A DNA stretch of 64,000 bases from Halomonas beimenensis (GCF_002549795.1 NZ_CP021435.1:1426001-1490000); one strand, 5' to 3'; counted from the first letter of the stretch, positions 25,351 to 33,708 are shown. Translations and numbers: made by a program. The notes: generated by a model from the letters alone, not told the origin.

Positions 25351-26065
25351 TTATCCTAAGGGGCTGCGCACGCCGGCAAAGCCCTTGCCCAGCACATGCG
25401 TGTAGATCTGGGTGGTTTCCACGCTCTTGTGCCCGAGTAATTCCTGAACCGTGCGGATATCCGTGCCCTGGTTCAGCAACTGAGTGGCGAAGCTGTGTCG
25501 CAGGGTGTGACAAGAACCGGGGCTTGGCAGAGAGGCGGCTCGCATGGCGTGTTTGACGGCTTTTTGCACCGCTCTGCCCCTCTACCTCGATATCCCGTAC
25601 ACGCAATCGGCATGTTTCAAGGAGCCGCAGCCCCGAGCCGTACATTAGCATGCCCATCAAACACATGGGGCCCGATAGATGGCTCAGCACGCGCGTCGCT
25701 TCCTCATGGGACAGCACCACCGGCAGCCGGCGAGGGCGCCTGGCGCGCGAGAATTCACCGATATCGCCCAGAGGCTGCTCAAGGATGTGGCGATACAGGA
25801 AGACGAGGGCGTTCAGGGCCTGGTTCTGTGTGGCCGCCGCCACATGGCGTTCCACCGCAAGGTATTCCAGGAAGGCCTTTATCTCGGGGGCTCCCATGCT
25901 GGCGGGATGCCGCACGCCGTGGAATCGGATGAAGAAGCGTATCCAGTAGCAGTAGGTCTTCTCGGTTCTGGGGCTGTAGCGCTTCACCCGCATGGTGGCC
26001 TTCACTCGATCCATCAGCTTCGGTGGTCTGCTGTGCGTATCCATATGGTGCGTCTCTCGAGGCAT
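25351..26065 (-). pseudogene. Integron-type tyrosine integrase, internally deleted
   Basis: The N-terminal part (from 26044 or 26065) reads PPKLMDRVKATMRVKRYSP, YCYWIRFFIRFHGVRHPASM and VLSHEEATRVLSHLSG, then YGSGLRLLETCRLRVRDIE with the first catalytic Arg. Near 25590 the frame breaks and continues in another frame as [31 protein letters not shown] (HxxR) and [21 protein letters not shown] (catalytic Tyr). About 95-100 residues between, with the catalytic Lys and the IntI-specific insertion region, are missing. The sequence is closest in pattern to IntI/XerC-type integron integrases. It lies divergent from a cassette array, as intI does. A degenerate LexA-like half-site (TACTGTATG) precedes the start. 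Confidence 0.85.
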
Positions 26066-26296
26066 GGATATGCATACAGTATTATTGGTGTCGGCAAAAC
26101 GCGCAAGCGCGCGAATCCTGCATAGATAGCCGATCTATTCTTAGGGTCTTTATATATCAATGGGTTACGTAAGGAATGGGACGCTAGATAACATTGTTGA
26201 ACGCGCCGGCGCGTTCATCCCATATCAGAGCGTTCCGTCTAATCACTGTTAAACAAAAAGAAAACCTCTGAGTTTCTTTGGAACAAATGTGAATGA
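26066..26296. other. attI-like region between integrase remnant and first cassette
   Basis: AT-richer spacer with no gene. It contains a perfect 20-bp palindrome centred at 26207 (TGAACGCGCC and its complement, 26198-26217) and a GTTAAAC core-type site at 26248-26254. The sequence after the first G (TTAAACA) is complementary to the start of the attC at 28174, which defines 26248/26249 as the cassette junction. Confidence 0.6.
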
Positions 26297-27058
26297 ATGT
26301 CTATGAAACATGACGCTATAGAAGTTGCCACTGTTAGCGATCTTATCGCTACACTGCGGGCCCATTCTGAAGGTCAAACCCTTTGGTATCGCGGCCAAGG
26401 TGATAAGTCCTGGCCCTTAGTTCCTTCGATAGTTCGTGCCTATCCTGATGCACCTGTTGAAACTGAGTGGGCCCTTCTGAAGAGATTCAGGCAGAATGCG
26501 CCCCGTTTACTAAGTGAAGCCGTTACAACAGAATGGGAATGGCTTTTCTTGATGCAACACTATGGCGTGGAAACACGATTACTGGATTGGACAGAGAGCC
26601 CGCTTTTAGCTCTTTATTTCTCTGTTTACAACGATGAGAGAGATGACACAGACGCGGCATTATGGGTTCTTGATCCTTTGCACTTCAATCATTCCAACAA
26701 TTGCGGAGGGAGTATACCCGGCGACTTTCCCTTTTGTGGCGTTGATAACCTGATGGAGGGGTATTTAACTCGAAACGTAATGGCGAGTGTCCAATCCCCG
26801 CAAAACCCGATTGCTGCGATGGCCCCTCGTTCGTCAGCTCGAATCGCCGCCCAGTTGGGGGTGTTTACGGTTTTTCATGCAGATTTTGAACCACTGGAAA
26901 ATCTTTGCGAAAGACAGCATGTCTGGAAATACATCATACCAGCAGCTTCTAAGCCGCGAATAAGAAAGGATTTAGAGGTTTTACAAATTAATAAATTCAG
27001 TTTATTTCCAGAGTTAGCTAATGCCGCTCAGTTGGCGAAGGAGAGAATTAATGGCTGA
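26297..27058 (+). CDS. FRG-domain protein, first gene of integron cassette 1
   Basis: 253 residues. The FRG domain is clear: TLWYRGQGDKSWPLVPSIVR (F/Y-R-G motif), then WEWLFLMQHYGVETRLLDWTESPLLALYFSVYN and AALWVLDP, and later PRSSARIAAQLGVFTVF. The domain is found in uncharacterised bacterial and phage-related proteins; its biochemical role is unknown. Codon use is AT-rich compared with the chromosome. ATG 26297 or 26303 are both possible, with only a weak ribosome site. The last 8 bases overlap the DUF262 gene, implying coupled translation and a joint function. Confidence 0.88.
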   Translation: MSMKHDAIEVATVSDLIATLRAHSEGQTLWYRGQGDKSWPLVPSIVRAYPDAPVETEWALLKRFRQNAPRLLSEAVTTEWEWLFLMQHYGVETRLLDWTESPLLALYFSVYNDERDDTDAALWVLDPLHFNHSNNCGGSIPGDFPFCGVDNLMEGYLTRNVMASVQSPQNPIAAMAPRSSARIAAQLGVFTVFHADFEPLENLCERQHVWKYIIPAASKPRIRKDLEVLQINKFSLFPELANAAQLAKERING

Positions 27059-28157
27059 TATCATCCAAGTTGCCCCTATCCAACAAGCCGGCATCCTTTA
27101 TCTCTATTCGATTAGAGATGAAATCGACATGAGTCCTAGTTACCAGAGAATGGGTGATGTTTGGCCGGTATCTAAAAGGCAGCTTCTCATCGATTCTATC
27201 TTGAACGGCTATGATCTTCCAAAGATATATTTTCATGAGTTTAGCAAGCCAATAGAAAAAGATGGGTCTACGTACCGATATGCTGTCGTCGACGGGAAGC
27301 AAAGATTAAATGCAATATTTCAGTTTATAGACAATGGTTTTCCGTTAGCTGACGATTTCACCTACATGAGGGACCCCGAAATAAGAATTGAAGGGCTCAC
27401 CTATTCCGAGCTAGCGAAGAAGCAACCTAAAATAAAGATGCTTCTAGATGCTTATACTCTGCCAGTGTATGGAATTCGAGCTGACGATTTAGATTTGATT
27501 GAAGATATGTTTTCTCGATTAAACGAAGCGGCTCCTCTAAATGCAGCCGAAAAGAGGAATGCATTTGGAGGGCCGTTGCCAAAGATTATAAGAGAGCTAT
27601 CCGGGCATGATTTTTTTGAGAGGAAAGTAAAGTTTGATAACAAGCGATTTCGGCATTACGACCTCATCGCAAAACTTTTGTTGCTGTGTCACAAAGAGAC
27701 AGTGACTGATACAAAGAAAATTCATCTCGATCGATTTGTGAAGTCTTTTAAAGATGCTGATGAGGGCATGGCGAAGGGGCTTCAGGAGCAGGTTTTAAGG
27801 GTTCTAAATGAGCTGTGTAAGGTATTTATTGATTCTGATCCTCTGCTTAAATCAATGGGCATAGTGCCCGTCTACTTCTGGGTTCAGTCTGCTTCAATGA
27901 AAGCGGGCTATGATCAGGTGATTGATCGCACTGAACTATTAAAATTTGAAGACGAAAGAAAGAGGAATCGAGAGCTGGCGCAGGATGATGAGGCAGATGA
28001 GAAAGTTCAATATCATTACTTAGAGTTTGATCGGCTAAATCAAACTCCCAACGATGCTTACGCGATTAGATTCCGTATTGAGGTTCTTGCAAAACGTATT
28101 TTGCACAGTGAAGTTCAAAAAGAAGTGCTGCAACATATGGAGGCCGGGGATCTTTGA
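27051..28157 (+). CDS. DUF262 (GmrS-like/ParB-like) protein, second gene of cassette 1
   Basis: 368 residues. It has the DUF262 landmarks SPSYQRMGDVWPVSKRQLLI and YRYAVVDGKQRLNAIFQF; the usual DGQQR motif reads DGKQR here. DLIEDMFSRLNEAAPLNAAEKRNAF follows. The DUF1524/HNH nuclease domain of GmrSD-type proteins is absent, so it is a stand-alone ParB-fold protein. Relatives act in restriction of modified DNA and use NTPs. The start ATG 27051 follows AAGGAG, seven bases away, and overlaps the FRG stop. Ends 16 bp before the attC site. Confidence 0.88.
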   Translation: MADIIQVAPIQQAGILYLYSIRDEIDMSPSYQRMGDVWPVSKRQLLIDSILNGYDLPKIYFHEFSKPIEKDGSTYRYAVVDGKQRLNAIFQFIDNGFPLADDFTYMRDPEIRIEGLTYSELAKKQPKIKMLLDAYTLPVYGIRADDLDLIEDMFSRLNEAAPLNAAEKRNAFGGPLPKIIRELSGHDFFERKVKFDNKRFRHYDLIAKLLLLCHKETVTDTKKIHLDRFVKSFKDADEGMAKGLQEQVLRVLNELCKVFIDSDPLLKSMGIVPVYFWVQSASMKAGYDQVIDRTELLKFEDERKRNRELAQDDEADEKVQYHYLEFDRLNQTPNDAYAIRFRIEVLAKRILHSEVQKEVLQHMEAGDL

Positions 28158-28173
28158 TCTTTAGTGCAGTGTT

Positions 28174-28244
28174 GTTTAACCAGTGAATCAAGCCGACCGT
28201 TTTGAGCTCGCGCTCCAAACGGCGGCTTATTCAAAGCGTTAGCA
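28174..28244 (+). other. attC recombination site ending cassette 1
   Basis: A 71-bp imperfect palindrome. It opens with the inverse core GTTTAAC (28174-28180) and ends with GCGTTAGC (28236-28243). Inside, AAGCCGACCGTTTTGAGC (28190-28207) pairs with GCTCCAAACGGCGGCTT (28212-28228) with one extrahelical base, and TGAAT pairs with ATTCA. Extrahelical bases and a tiny loop are typical of attC. The core GTTAGCA deviates from GTTRRRY at one position. Confidence 0.88.
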
Positions 28245-28277
28245 ACCGTAGTATTCGTGGATTTTAAGGAAATAATT

Positions 28278-28700
28278 ATGGCTTACGTGGAACATGCCAA
28301 CATCTCAGTTTTGAATGTTGAAGAAACCATCAACTTTTTAACTACTGCAATCCCGTCATGGTCAGTACGAGGGCAGGGGGAAATGAATTGGTTTGGAGAA
28401 CAGATACGATGGTTTCACGTGGGTGATAACCAGTCTTATATTGCTGTACAAGAAGGGGGCTTTGGTCAGGTTCAAAATTGGAAGGAGAGGTGGACTGGGG
28501 TCAAGCATATTGGAATAGTGGTACCAGACCTTGATTCACTAGTAAGTCGTCTATCTGAAGCGGGCTATCCGGTAGACCACGCAGGCGCTGATCACCCGTA
28601 TCGACGCAACGTATATATTTTCGACAGTAATAATATACAGTATGAATTTATGCAATATTATTCGGAAAAATATGAAGAGAGGAATGACTATTCCTTGTAA
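28278..28700 (+). CDS. VOC/glyoxalase-family protein, cassette 2
   Basis: 140 residues: MAYVEHANISVLNVEETINFL (first VOC strand and helix), then HIGIVVPDLDSLVSRLSEAGYPVD and RNVYIFDSNNIQYEFMQYYS. One VOC module pair, with His and Glu at metal-ligand positions. Substrate unknown; such proteins are frequent integron cargo (e.g. bleomycin/fosfomycin-resistance-like folds), but nothing specific points to resistance. ATG 28278 follows AAGGA. Gene and flanks are AT-rich. Its own attC is missing, with only TGCTGAC at about 28731 before an IS remnant. Confidence 0.85.
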   Translation: MAYVEHANISVLNVEETINFLTTAIPSWSVRGQGEMNWFGEQIRWFHVGDNQSYIAVQEGGFGQVQNWKERWTGVKHIGIVVPDLDSLVSRLSEAGYPVDHAGADHPYRRNVYIFDSNNIQYEFMQYYSEKYEERNDYSL

Positions 28701-28763
28701 CCGCAGGAAATTTGGTACTATGGTAGCCTATTGCTGACCATGTGTTGCAGGGGGACCAAAAAG

Positions 28764-29060
28764 GGGGCTTCGTCACTCCATGTGGATTTGGTGTGATCCA
28801 GCATGTGCCCCACGGGCTACCGATCAAGTAGATCATGGCGATGAAGTTGGCCTCGTTCCGATAGCCGCTTGCGCGTGACCTGGCTGCCTGGAACAGGCCG
28901 TTCATGCCTTCCAGGCGCGCACGTTGGTCAGGCCGGAGTGCCGGCGTCTCACCACCTGCTCGGCATGTCGTTCCAGCGTGCTCAGAGCTTTCGCTATCGG
29001 ATTTAGGAGCGCGTTGTAGGCCACCGCCTCGCGCACCATGTTCAGGTAGTGGGTGATCTG
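28764..29060 (-). mobile_element. ISL3-type transposase C-terminal remnant with terminal repeat
   Basis: The minus strand reads LEGMNGLFQAARSRASGYRN and NFIAMIYLIGSP, the conserved C-terminal segment of ISL3-type DDE transposases. Upstream of it the frame is interrupted, so only a fragment remains. At 28764 the sequence GGGGCTTCGTCACTCC ATGTGG resembles the ISL3 terminal inverted repeat, marking the element's right end. The rest of the element is gone. Its insertion probably removed the attC of cassette 2. Confidence 0.7.
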
Positions 29061-29069
29061 ACAGGGGGT

Positions 29070-29110
29070 AATCGGGGACGTACCCCTATTTCCGTTGCCT
29101 GTCCCCGATT
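29070..29110. repeat. Short inverted-repeat element
   Basis: AATCGGGGAC (29070-29079) and GTCCCCGATT (29101-29110) form 10-bp perfect arms around 21 bp. It sits at the edge of the ISL3 fragment and could be a miniature mobile element or the end of another IS. Confidence 0.5.
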
Positions 29111-29171
29111 ATTCATCGGTGAGCTGAGAAGCTCGGGCGGGCGAGGCAATGGCTTTTTACAGCACATAAAC

Positions 29172-29203
29172 AACAAGCAGCCCCGACGACGGGGCTGCTT
29201 GTT
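29172..29203 (-). terminator. Strong terminator downstream of the outer-membrane protein gene
   Basis: AACAAGCAGCCCCG and CGGGGCTGCTTGTT form a 14-bp perfect stem with a 4-nt loop, 24 bp after the gene's stop. On the minus strand it is followed by a T-rich GTTTATGTG stretch. Confidence 0.85.
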
Positions 29204-29226
29204 CTTCACGGCGTCAGCCTTGCCTC

Positions 29227-29793
29227 TCAGAAGTTGACGCCCATGCCGAAGGTATAGGCCCAGACGCCATCATCGAAGTTGTCTTCGGCAGTGTCACTGT
29301 CCTCGAACAGGAACTGGTACTCGGCCCTTGCCTGAATGAAGGTAGTGGGCAACACATAGTACTTGAGGCCGGTTTCCAGGCCGGCGACGCCGGTGTCCTT
29401 GACACCGTCACCATAGATCGCGCCGAGCGAAGCGCCCACGAAGGGCCGAGCCGCACCCAGGCCGAAGTGATAATCGGCAAAACCACGCGTGCTGCCGTTC
29501 CAGAAGTCGTCAGAGATTCCCTCACCCTCCACGTCGGCGAAGTTGACGCTCTGACGAACGCCTACCAGGGTGCTGCGGGACAGGTACCAGCCGTAGTCGA
29601 CGGAAGCCCCAAAGCTGCTGTTATCGAAGTCCTTGTCGCTGCTGCCCGTACCGGAGAGCGTAAACTCATTGTCCCCTGCTTGCGGGCCCATCGTGCCGTG
29701 TCCTCCCATGGAAGATTGCGCCATGGCATAGGAGGCGGGCAGAAGCGAAACGCTTACCAGCGCGACCAGCGAAGCCTTTGTTAACCTTTTCAT
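29227..29793 (-). CDS. Outer-membrane beta-barrel protein
   Basis: 188 residues with a signal peptide (MKRLTKASLVALVSVSLLPASYAMA, quoted in parts: cationic start, hydrophobic core, cleavage after AMA near residue 25). Alternating polar/aromatic strands follow (VDYGWYLSRSTLVGVRQSVN, FADYHFGLGAARPFVGASLG, YYVLPTTFIQARAEYQFLFE), and it ends in an aromatic residue (GMGVNF), as outer-membrane barrels do. About eight strands are likely. Function unknown; it is a small porin-like or structural barrel. ATG 29793 is preceded by GAGGTG. Confidence 0.8.
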   Translation of the reverse strand: MKRLTKASLVALVSVSLLPASYAMAQSSMGGHGTMGPQAGDNEFTLSGTGSSDKDFDNSSFGASVDYGWYLSRSTLVGVRQSVNFADVEGEGISDDFWNGSTRGFADYHFGLGAARPFVGASLGAIYGDGVKDTGVAGLETGLKYYVLPTTFIQARAEYQFLFEDSDTAEDNFDDGVWAYTFGMGVNF

Positions 29794-30365
29794 GACAACA
29801 CCTCGAATCAACGTCACCGTTTCATCACGCCATGGCGTGTTATGGCAGACCCGGGCACTTCACGCCCTGGTCTTTCGGACCATTCTGTCGAAAACGGTCA
29901 CTGGTGGGTTTGCTGTCAATCCTTGCCTGATAGCCGGCCGAAATCGGCGAGCCTTCAGGCCAATCCCCAGTATAGAAGGTGGCGTCGACTTTGTCCGAGA
30001 GCTCGGAATTGTCCGTCTTACCAGTAAGTTAGCCGCATAGGTGCCCATGGCAGGACCTCCGGCAACGGGTGAACCCTTATCGAAGATATCGTGTCGTCGC
30101 CCCGAGAAATCGCCCCCGAGTCGGTCAGCCGGCTCGGGGGCTTTCTATTGGTGCTGCCTGGGGCGGCGGGCAATAGGTCAGGTCAGGTGTCGGCCGGATA
30201 AGCTCGCGGATCAGGTGCATCCGGCGAAGCCACGGGACATGGCCATGGTAGATGCGCTAGCGCTTATCTCCCCTACGAGGGCTACGGGGGTGTCGGAGCC
30301 TGAGTGGTGGACTGACGCTTACCCCTACCTGGGCTTCGAGAGAACTCACGCACCGGCGCCTCAAC
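29794..30365. other. Gene-free stretch with an orphan terminator
   Basis: About 570 bp without a convincing gene on either strand. It holds the promoter side of the outer-membrane gene and, at 30112-30141, a strong plus-strand terminator with no coding sequence before it. A small RNA or a gene remnant may precede the terminator; nothing tRNA-like is seen. Confidence 0.5.
30112..30141 (+). terminator. Terminator, copy 1 of a repeated type
   Basis: GCCCCCGAGTCGG and CCGGCTCGGGGGC form a GC-rich stem with a short loop, followed by TTTCTATT. Nearly the same hairpin recurs at 44311-44340 and 49444-49473. Confidence 0.85.
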
Positions 30366-31373
30366 TCAGCGATGCAGCCAGCAGGCCGAGCGGTGATCGC
30401 GCCGCGGTGAAAAGTCGGGGGGATCCTCGACGTCGCACAGCCCGGCCATGAAGTGCGGGCAGCGCGGGTGGAAGCGGCAGGCCGCCGGCGGATGCAGCAG
30501 GCTCGGGGGCTCGCCGGCGGGCACCTCGCGCAGCCGGGTGGCGTTGGCGGCGTCGGGGTCGGCGATGGCGGCGAGCAGCGCCTGGGTGTAGGGGTGCTGG
30601 GGGTGATCGAGCAGGTCGTCCACCGGCGCGCTCTCCACCACGCGCCCGGCGTACATCACGAAGATGCGCTCGGCGTAGTGGCGCACCGTGGAGAGGTCGT
30701 GGGTGATGAAGGCCAGCGTCAGCCCGCGCTCGCGCTGGATGTGCCGCAGCAGCTCGAGGATCTCCACCCGCACCGAGGCGTCGAGCATCGAGACCGGCTC
30801 GTCGGCGATCAGCAGCCGCGGGGCGAGGATCAGCGCCCGGGCGATCACCACCCGCTGCTGCTGGCCGCCGCTGAGCATGTGCGGGAACTGATTGAGGAAG
30901 GCCTCGGCCGGTGACAGGCGCACCTCCTCCAGGGCCGCGCGGATGCGCCGCTCGCGCTCGGCCCGGTCGCGCACCCCATGCACGATCAGCGGCTCGGCGA
31001 GGATGCGCCGCACGTCCAGGAAGGGCGGCAGGGCCCCGTAGGGATCCTGCTGCACATAGCCCACCTCGGCCCGGTAGGCCTTGAGCGCGCGCCCCTGGAG
31101 CTCGCCGAGCGAGCGGCCGGCGAAGCGCACCTCGCCGCGGGTGGGGCGATGCAGCCCGAGCAGGGTGCGCGCCAGGGTGCTCTTGCCGCAGCCGCTCTCG
31201 CCGACGAAGGCCACCGCCTCGCCGGGCGCCAGGGCAAACTCGACGCCGTCCACGGCCCGCACCGCGCCCACGCGCAAAAAGCCCCACTGGCGCAGCTCGA
31301 ACCAGGTGTGCAGGTCGCGGGCGGCGATCAGCGGCGCCTGATCGTCGGCGCCATGGGCGGGGGACGAGGTCAT
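30366..31373 (-). CDS. Oligopeptide-type ABC transporter ATPase (OppF/DppF-like)
   Basis: 335 residues. Walker A is GESGCGKSTLARTLLG, the signature LSGGQQQRVVIARALIL, and Walker B LLIADEPVSMLD. The C-terminal Opp/Dpp extension carries CRFHPRCPHF and CDVEDPP, the cysteines of the 4Fe-4S-like site in these ATPases. It powers peptide-type import with the neighbouring ATPase and permeases. ATG 31373 shares ATGA with the upstream ATPase gene. It is the last gene of a five-gene minus-strand operon. Confidence 0.92.
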   Translation of the reverse strand: MTSSPAHGADDQAPLIAARDLHTWFELRQWGFLRVGAVRAVDGVEFALAPGEAVAFVGESGCGKSTLARTLLGLHRPTRGEVRFAGRSLGELQGRALKAYRAEVGYVQQDPYGALPPFLDVRRILAEPLIVHGVRDRAERERRIRAALEEVRLSPAEAFLNQFPHMLSGGQQQRVVIARALILAPRLLIADEPVSMLDASVRVEILELLRHIQRERGLTLAFITHDLSTVRHYAERIFVMYAGRVVESAPVDDLLDHPQHPYTQALLAAIADPDAANATRLREVPAGEPPSLLHPPAACRFHPRCPHFMAGLCDVEDPPDFSPRRDHRSACWLHR

Positions 31374-32356
31374 GCGCCACCTCCGGCCGGGGCGTCGTCG
31401 GCGTGCAGCCAGCAGCGGGCCCGGTGGCGTTCGCCGAGCCGGAAGGCGGGCGGGTCCTGGGCGCAGCGCGCGAAGCGGTACGGGCAGCGCTCGGCGTAGC
31501 GACAGCCACCAGGCGGGGCGGCCAGGCTGGGCGGCTCGCCGGGGATCGCCTCGGGGCGGGCCCGCTGGCGCAGGCGCGGCACGCTGGCCATCAGCATCCG
31601 CGAGTAGGGGTGTGCCGGTTCGGTGAAGAAGCGTTCGGCATCGGCCACCTCGACGAGCTGGCCGGCATACATCAGCGCCACCCGGTCTCCCAGCTCGCTG
31701 GAGGTGGCCACGTCGTGGGTGATCAGGATGAAGCTGGTGCCCAGCTCGCGCTTGACCCGCTTCAGGGCGTTCATGATGCTCGCCTGGGTGAGCACGTCCA
31801 GCGCCGAGGTGGGCTCGTCGAGGATCACCAGCGCCGGCTCGGCGACCAGCGCCATGGCCAGCACGGCGCGCTGGCGCATGCCGCCGGAGAGCTCGAAGGG
31901 GTAGCGGGCCAGGAAGTCCGTGGACACCCCCACCAGCTCGAACACCTCCGCGGCCCGGGCCAGGGCCTTGCCCCGGGGCCAGCCGCGCAGCACCCGCAAG
32001 GGCTCGGCGACCTGCTCGCCGACCCGCACCACGGGATTGAGGGCGTTCATCGAGGCCTGCATGACTAGCGCCAGGCGCGACCACTGCACCTCGCGGCGGA
32101 AGCGCTCGTCGGGCAGCGCCGTGACGTCGACGCCGTCCAGGGTGACCCGCCCCGCCGTGTGGTGGACGTTGCGCGGCAGCAGGCGCATCAGCGCCTTGGC
32201 CAGCGAGCTCTTGCCGCAGCCGGATTCGCCGAGCACCACCAGCGCCTCCTGGCGGTGCAGGTCGAAGCTCACGCCGTCGACGGCATGCACCGCCCCCTGC
32301 CGGGTCTGGTAGTGCAGCTCCAGCCCCTCCACGCGCAGCAGCGTCCGGTCGCGCAT
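31370..32356 (-). CDS. Oligopeptide-type ABC transporter ATPase (OppD/DppD-like)
   Basis: 328 residues. Walker A GESGCGKSSLAKALMRLL, signature ELSGGMRQRAVLAMALV, Walker B LVILDEPTSALD. The C-terminal extension has CRYAERCPYRFARC. It pairs with the next ATPase as the heterodimeric motor. ATG 32356 overlaps the stop of the upstream permease gene. Its own stop overlaps the start of the second ATPase. Confidence 0.92.
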   Translation of the reverse strand: MRDRTLLRVEGLELHYQTRQGAVHAVDGVSFDLHRQEALVVLGESGCGKSSLAKALMRLLPRNVHHTAGRVTLDGVDVTALPDERFRREVQWSRLALVMQASMNALNPVVRVGEQVAEPLRVLRGWPRGKALARAAEVFELVGVSTDFLARYPFELSGGMRQRAVLAMALVAEPALVILDEPTSALDVLTQASIMNALKRVKRELGTSFILITHDVATSSELGDRVALMYAGQLVEVADAERFFTEPAHPYSRMLMASVPRLRQRARPEAIPGEPPSLAAPPGGCRYAERCPYRFARCAQDPPAFRLGERHRARCWLHADDAPAGGGA

Positions 32357-33708
32357 CACAGGCTCCTCAACCGCGGGTTGAAGACGCGGTCCAGCGCGAA
32401 GCCGAGCATGGCGAAGCCCAGCCCGGTCAGCATCAGCAGCACCGCCGGCGAGATCACCCAGTAGTAGTAGCCGTTGTAGAGCGCGCTCTGCGACTGGGCA
32501 TCGTTGAGCACCTTGCCCCAGGTGGGCAGCAGCGGGTCGCCCAGGCCCAGCACGGCCAGCGAGGCCTCCAGGAACACGAAGGTGGGAATCAGGGTGACGA
32601 AGGTGGGGATCAGCACCGGCAGGATGCGCGGGATCAGGTAGCGCAGCACGATGCGCGCGTTGCTTGCCCCATAGGCCCGGGCCGCCTCGATGTAGGGCGC
32701 CTCGCGGATCGGCAGCAGCATCGCCCGGTACATCTTGATGCCGGCGCTGAAGATGCCCAGCACCACCACCACCCCGAGCATCAGCCAGATGCTGGTCGAG
32801 TAGAGGGTGCCGACCATCACCAGGATGGGCAGGATCGGCAGGATCATGTTGACCTCGGTGAGCCGCTGGATGGTGGCGTCGACCCAGCCGCGGTACCACA
32901 CCCCCACGGCGGCGATCACCAGGGTGGTGACGGTGGTGCCCACGGCCGCCAGCAGGCCGAAGGCCAGCGCCACCGGGGTGCCCCACATCAGCGCCAGGGC
33001 GAGATCCCGGCGCTGGTGGTCGGTGCCGGCGATGCCGTGCACCCGGCCGTAGAGCACCAGCTCGGCATCGCAGGCCGCCGCCTCGTCGAAGACCAGCACG
33101 TCCAGCCGCAGCGTGTAGCGCCCGGGCAGCACCCGCGGCTCGGCGCCGGGCGCCGCCGCGCTGCCCGGCTCGGCCAGCAGGCCGATGTGCGGCACCAGGC
33201 CGTCCAGCCGGCGCTCCAGGGCCCGGTCCTGGGAGAGCGCGATGCGCTCCCGCGCGCCGATGCGATACCCGCCCAGTCCCAGCTCGCGGCCGTCGGGCGT
33301 GCGCCAGGTCAGCCGCGCGAAGGGCGGCTGCGCATGGCCCGGGGCGTGCAGGAAGAGGTTCAGTTCGCTGGGGAAGCCGCCGGCCTCGTAGTCGAAGGCC
33401 AGCGGGATGCGCAGGCGGCGCCCGCCTGCGAAGGCATGCTCCTCGACCGGCGCCGAGGCGCTCTCGACGACCAGGGTGTGCGGCGCGTCGCCGCCGGTGA
33501 GGCGGTCGAGCCACAGTGGGGCGGCGTTGACGGGATTGCGCTGCCAGGCCTCGCTGCCGCGCCACTTGGCCAGCGCCTCGCCGTAGGGGATGGCGATCGG
33601 CGTGGCGAGCGCCAGCGCCACCAGGGCGGCGATGATCGCGAGCCCCAGCAGCGCCGACGGGTAGCGGCGCAGCTCCCGCCAGCCCTGCCGCCAGCGTCCG
33701 CCCGTCAT
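32356..33708 (-). CDS. ABC transporter permease (OppC-like) with a large periplasmic insert
   Basis: 450 residues, against about 300 for typical OppC. TM1 lies near 20-38 (LLGLAIIAALVALALAT). About 190 residues of hydrophilic sequence follow, with strand-rich segments (RYTLRLDVLVFDEAAACDAEL), before the permease core (LALALMWGTPVALAFGLLAA, IEAARAYGASNARIVLRYLI, the EAA loop). The insert is extracytoplasmic and probably contacts the binding protein. ATG 33708 follows AAGGAGGACCGCG. It is coupled to both neighbours by 1-4 bp overlaps. Confidence 0.88.
   Translation of the reverse strand: MTGGRWRQGWRELRRYPSALLGLAIIAALVALALATPIAIPYGEALAKWRGSEAWQRNPVNAAPLWLDRLTGGDAPHTLVVESASAPVEEHAFAGGRRLRIPLAFDYEAGGFPSELNLFLHAPGHAQPPFARLTWRTPDGRELGLGGYRIGARERIALSQDRALERRLDGLVPHIGLLAEPGSAAAPGAEPRVLPGRYTLRLDVLVFDEAAACDAELVLYGRVHGIAGTDHQRRDLALALMWGTPVALAFGLLAAVGTTVTTLVIAAVGVWYRGWVDATIQRLTEVNMILPILPILVMVGTLYSTSIWLMLGVVVVLGIFSAGIKMYRAMLLPIREAPYIEAARAYGASNARIVLRYLIPRILPVLIPTFVTLIPTFVFLEASLAVLGLGDPLLPTWGKVLNDAQSQSALYNGYYYWVISPAVLLMLTGLGFAMLGFALDRVFNPRLRSL

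Noticed and set aside
28238..28244. GTTAGCA treated as a perfect attC core
   Set aside because: It deviates from GTTRRRY at one position, so it is recorded as an imperfect core; the site as a whole still fits attC.
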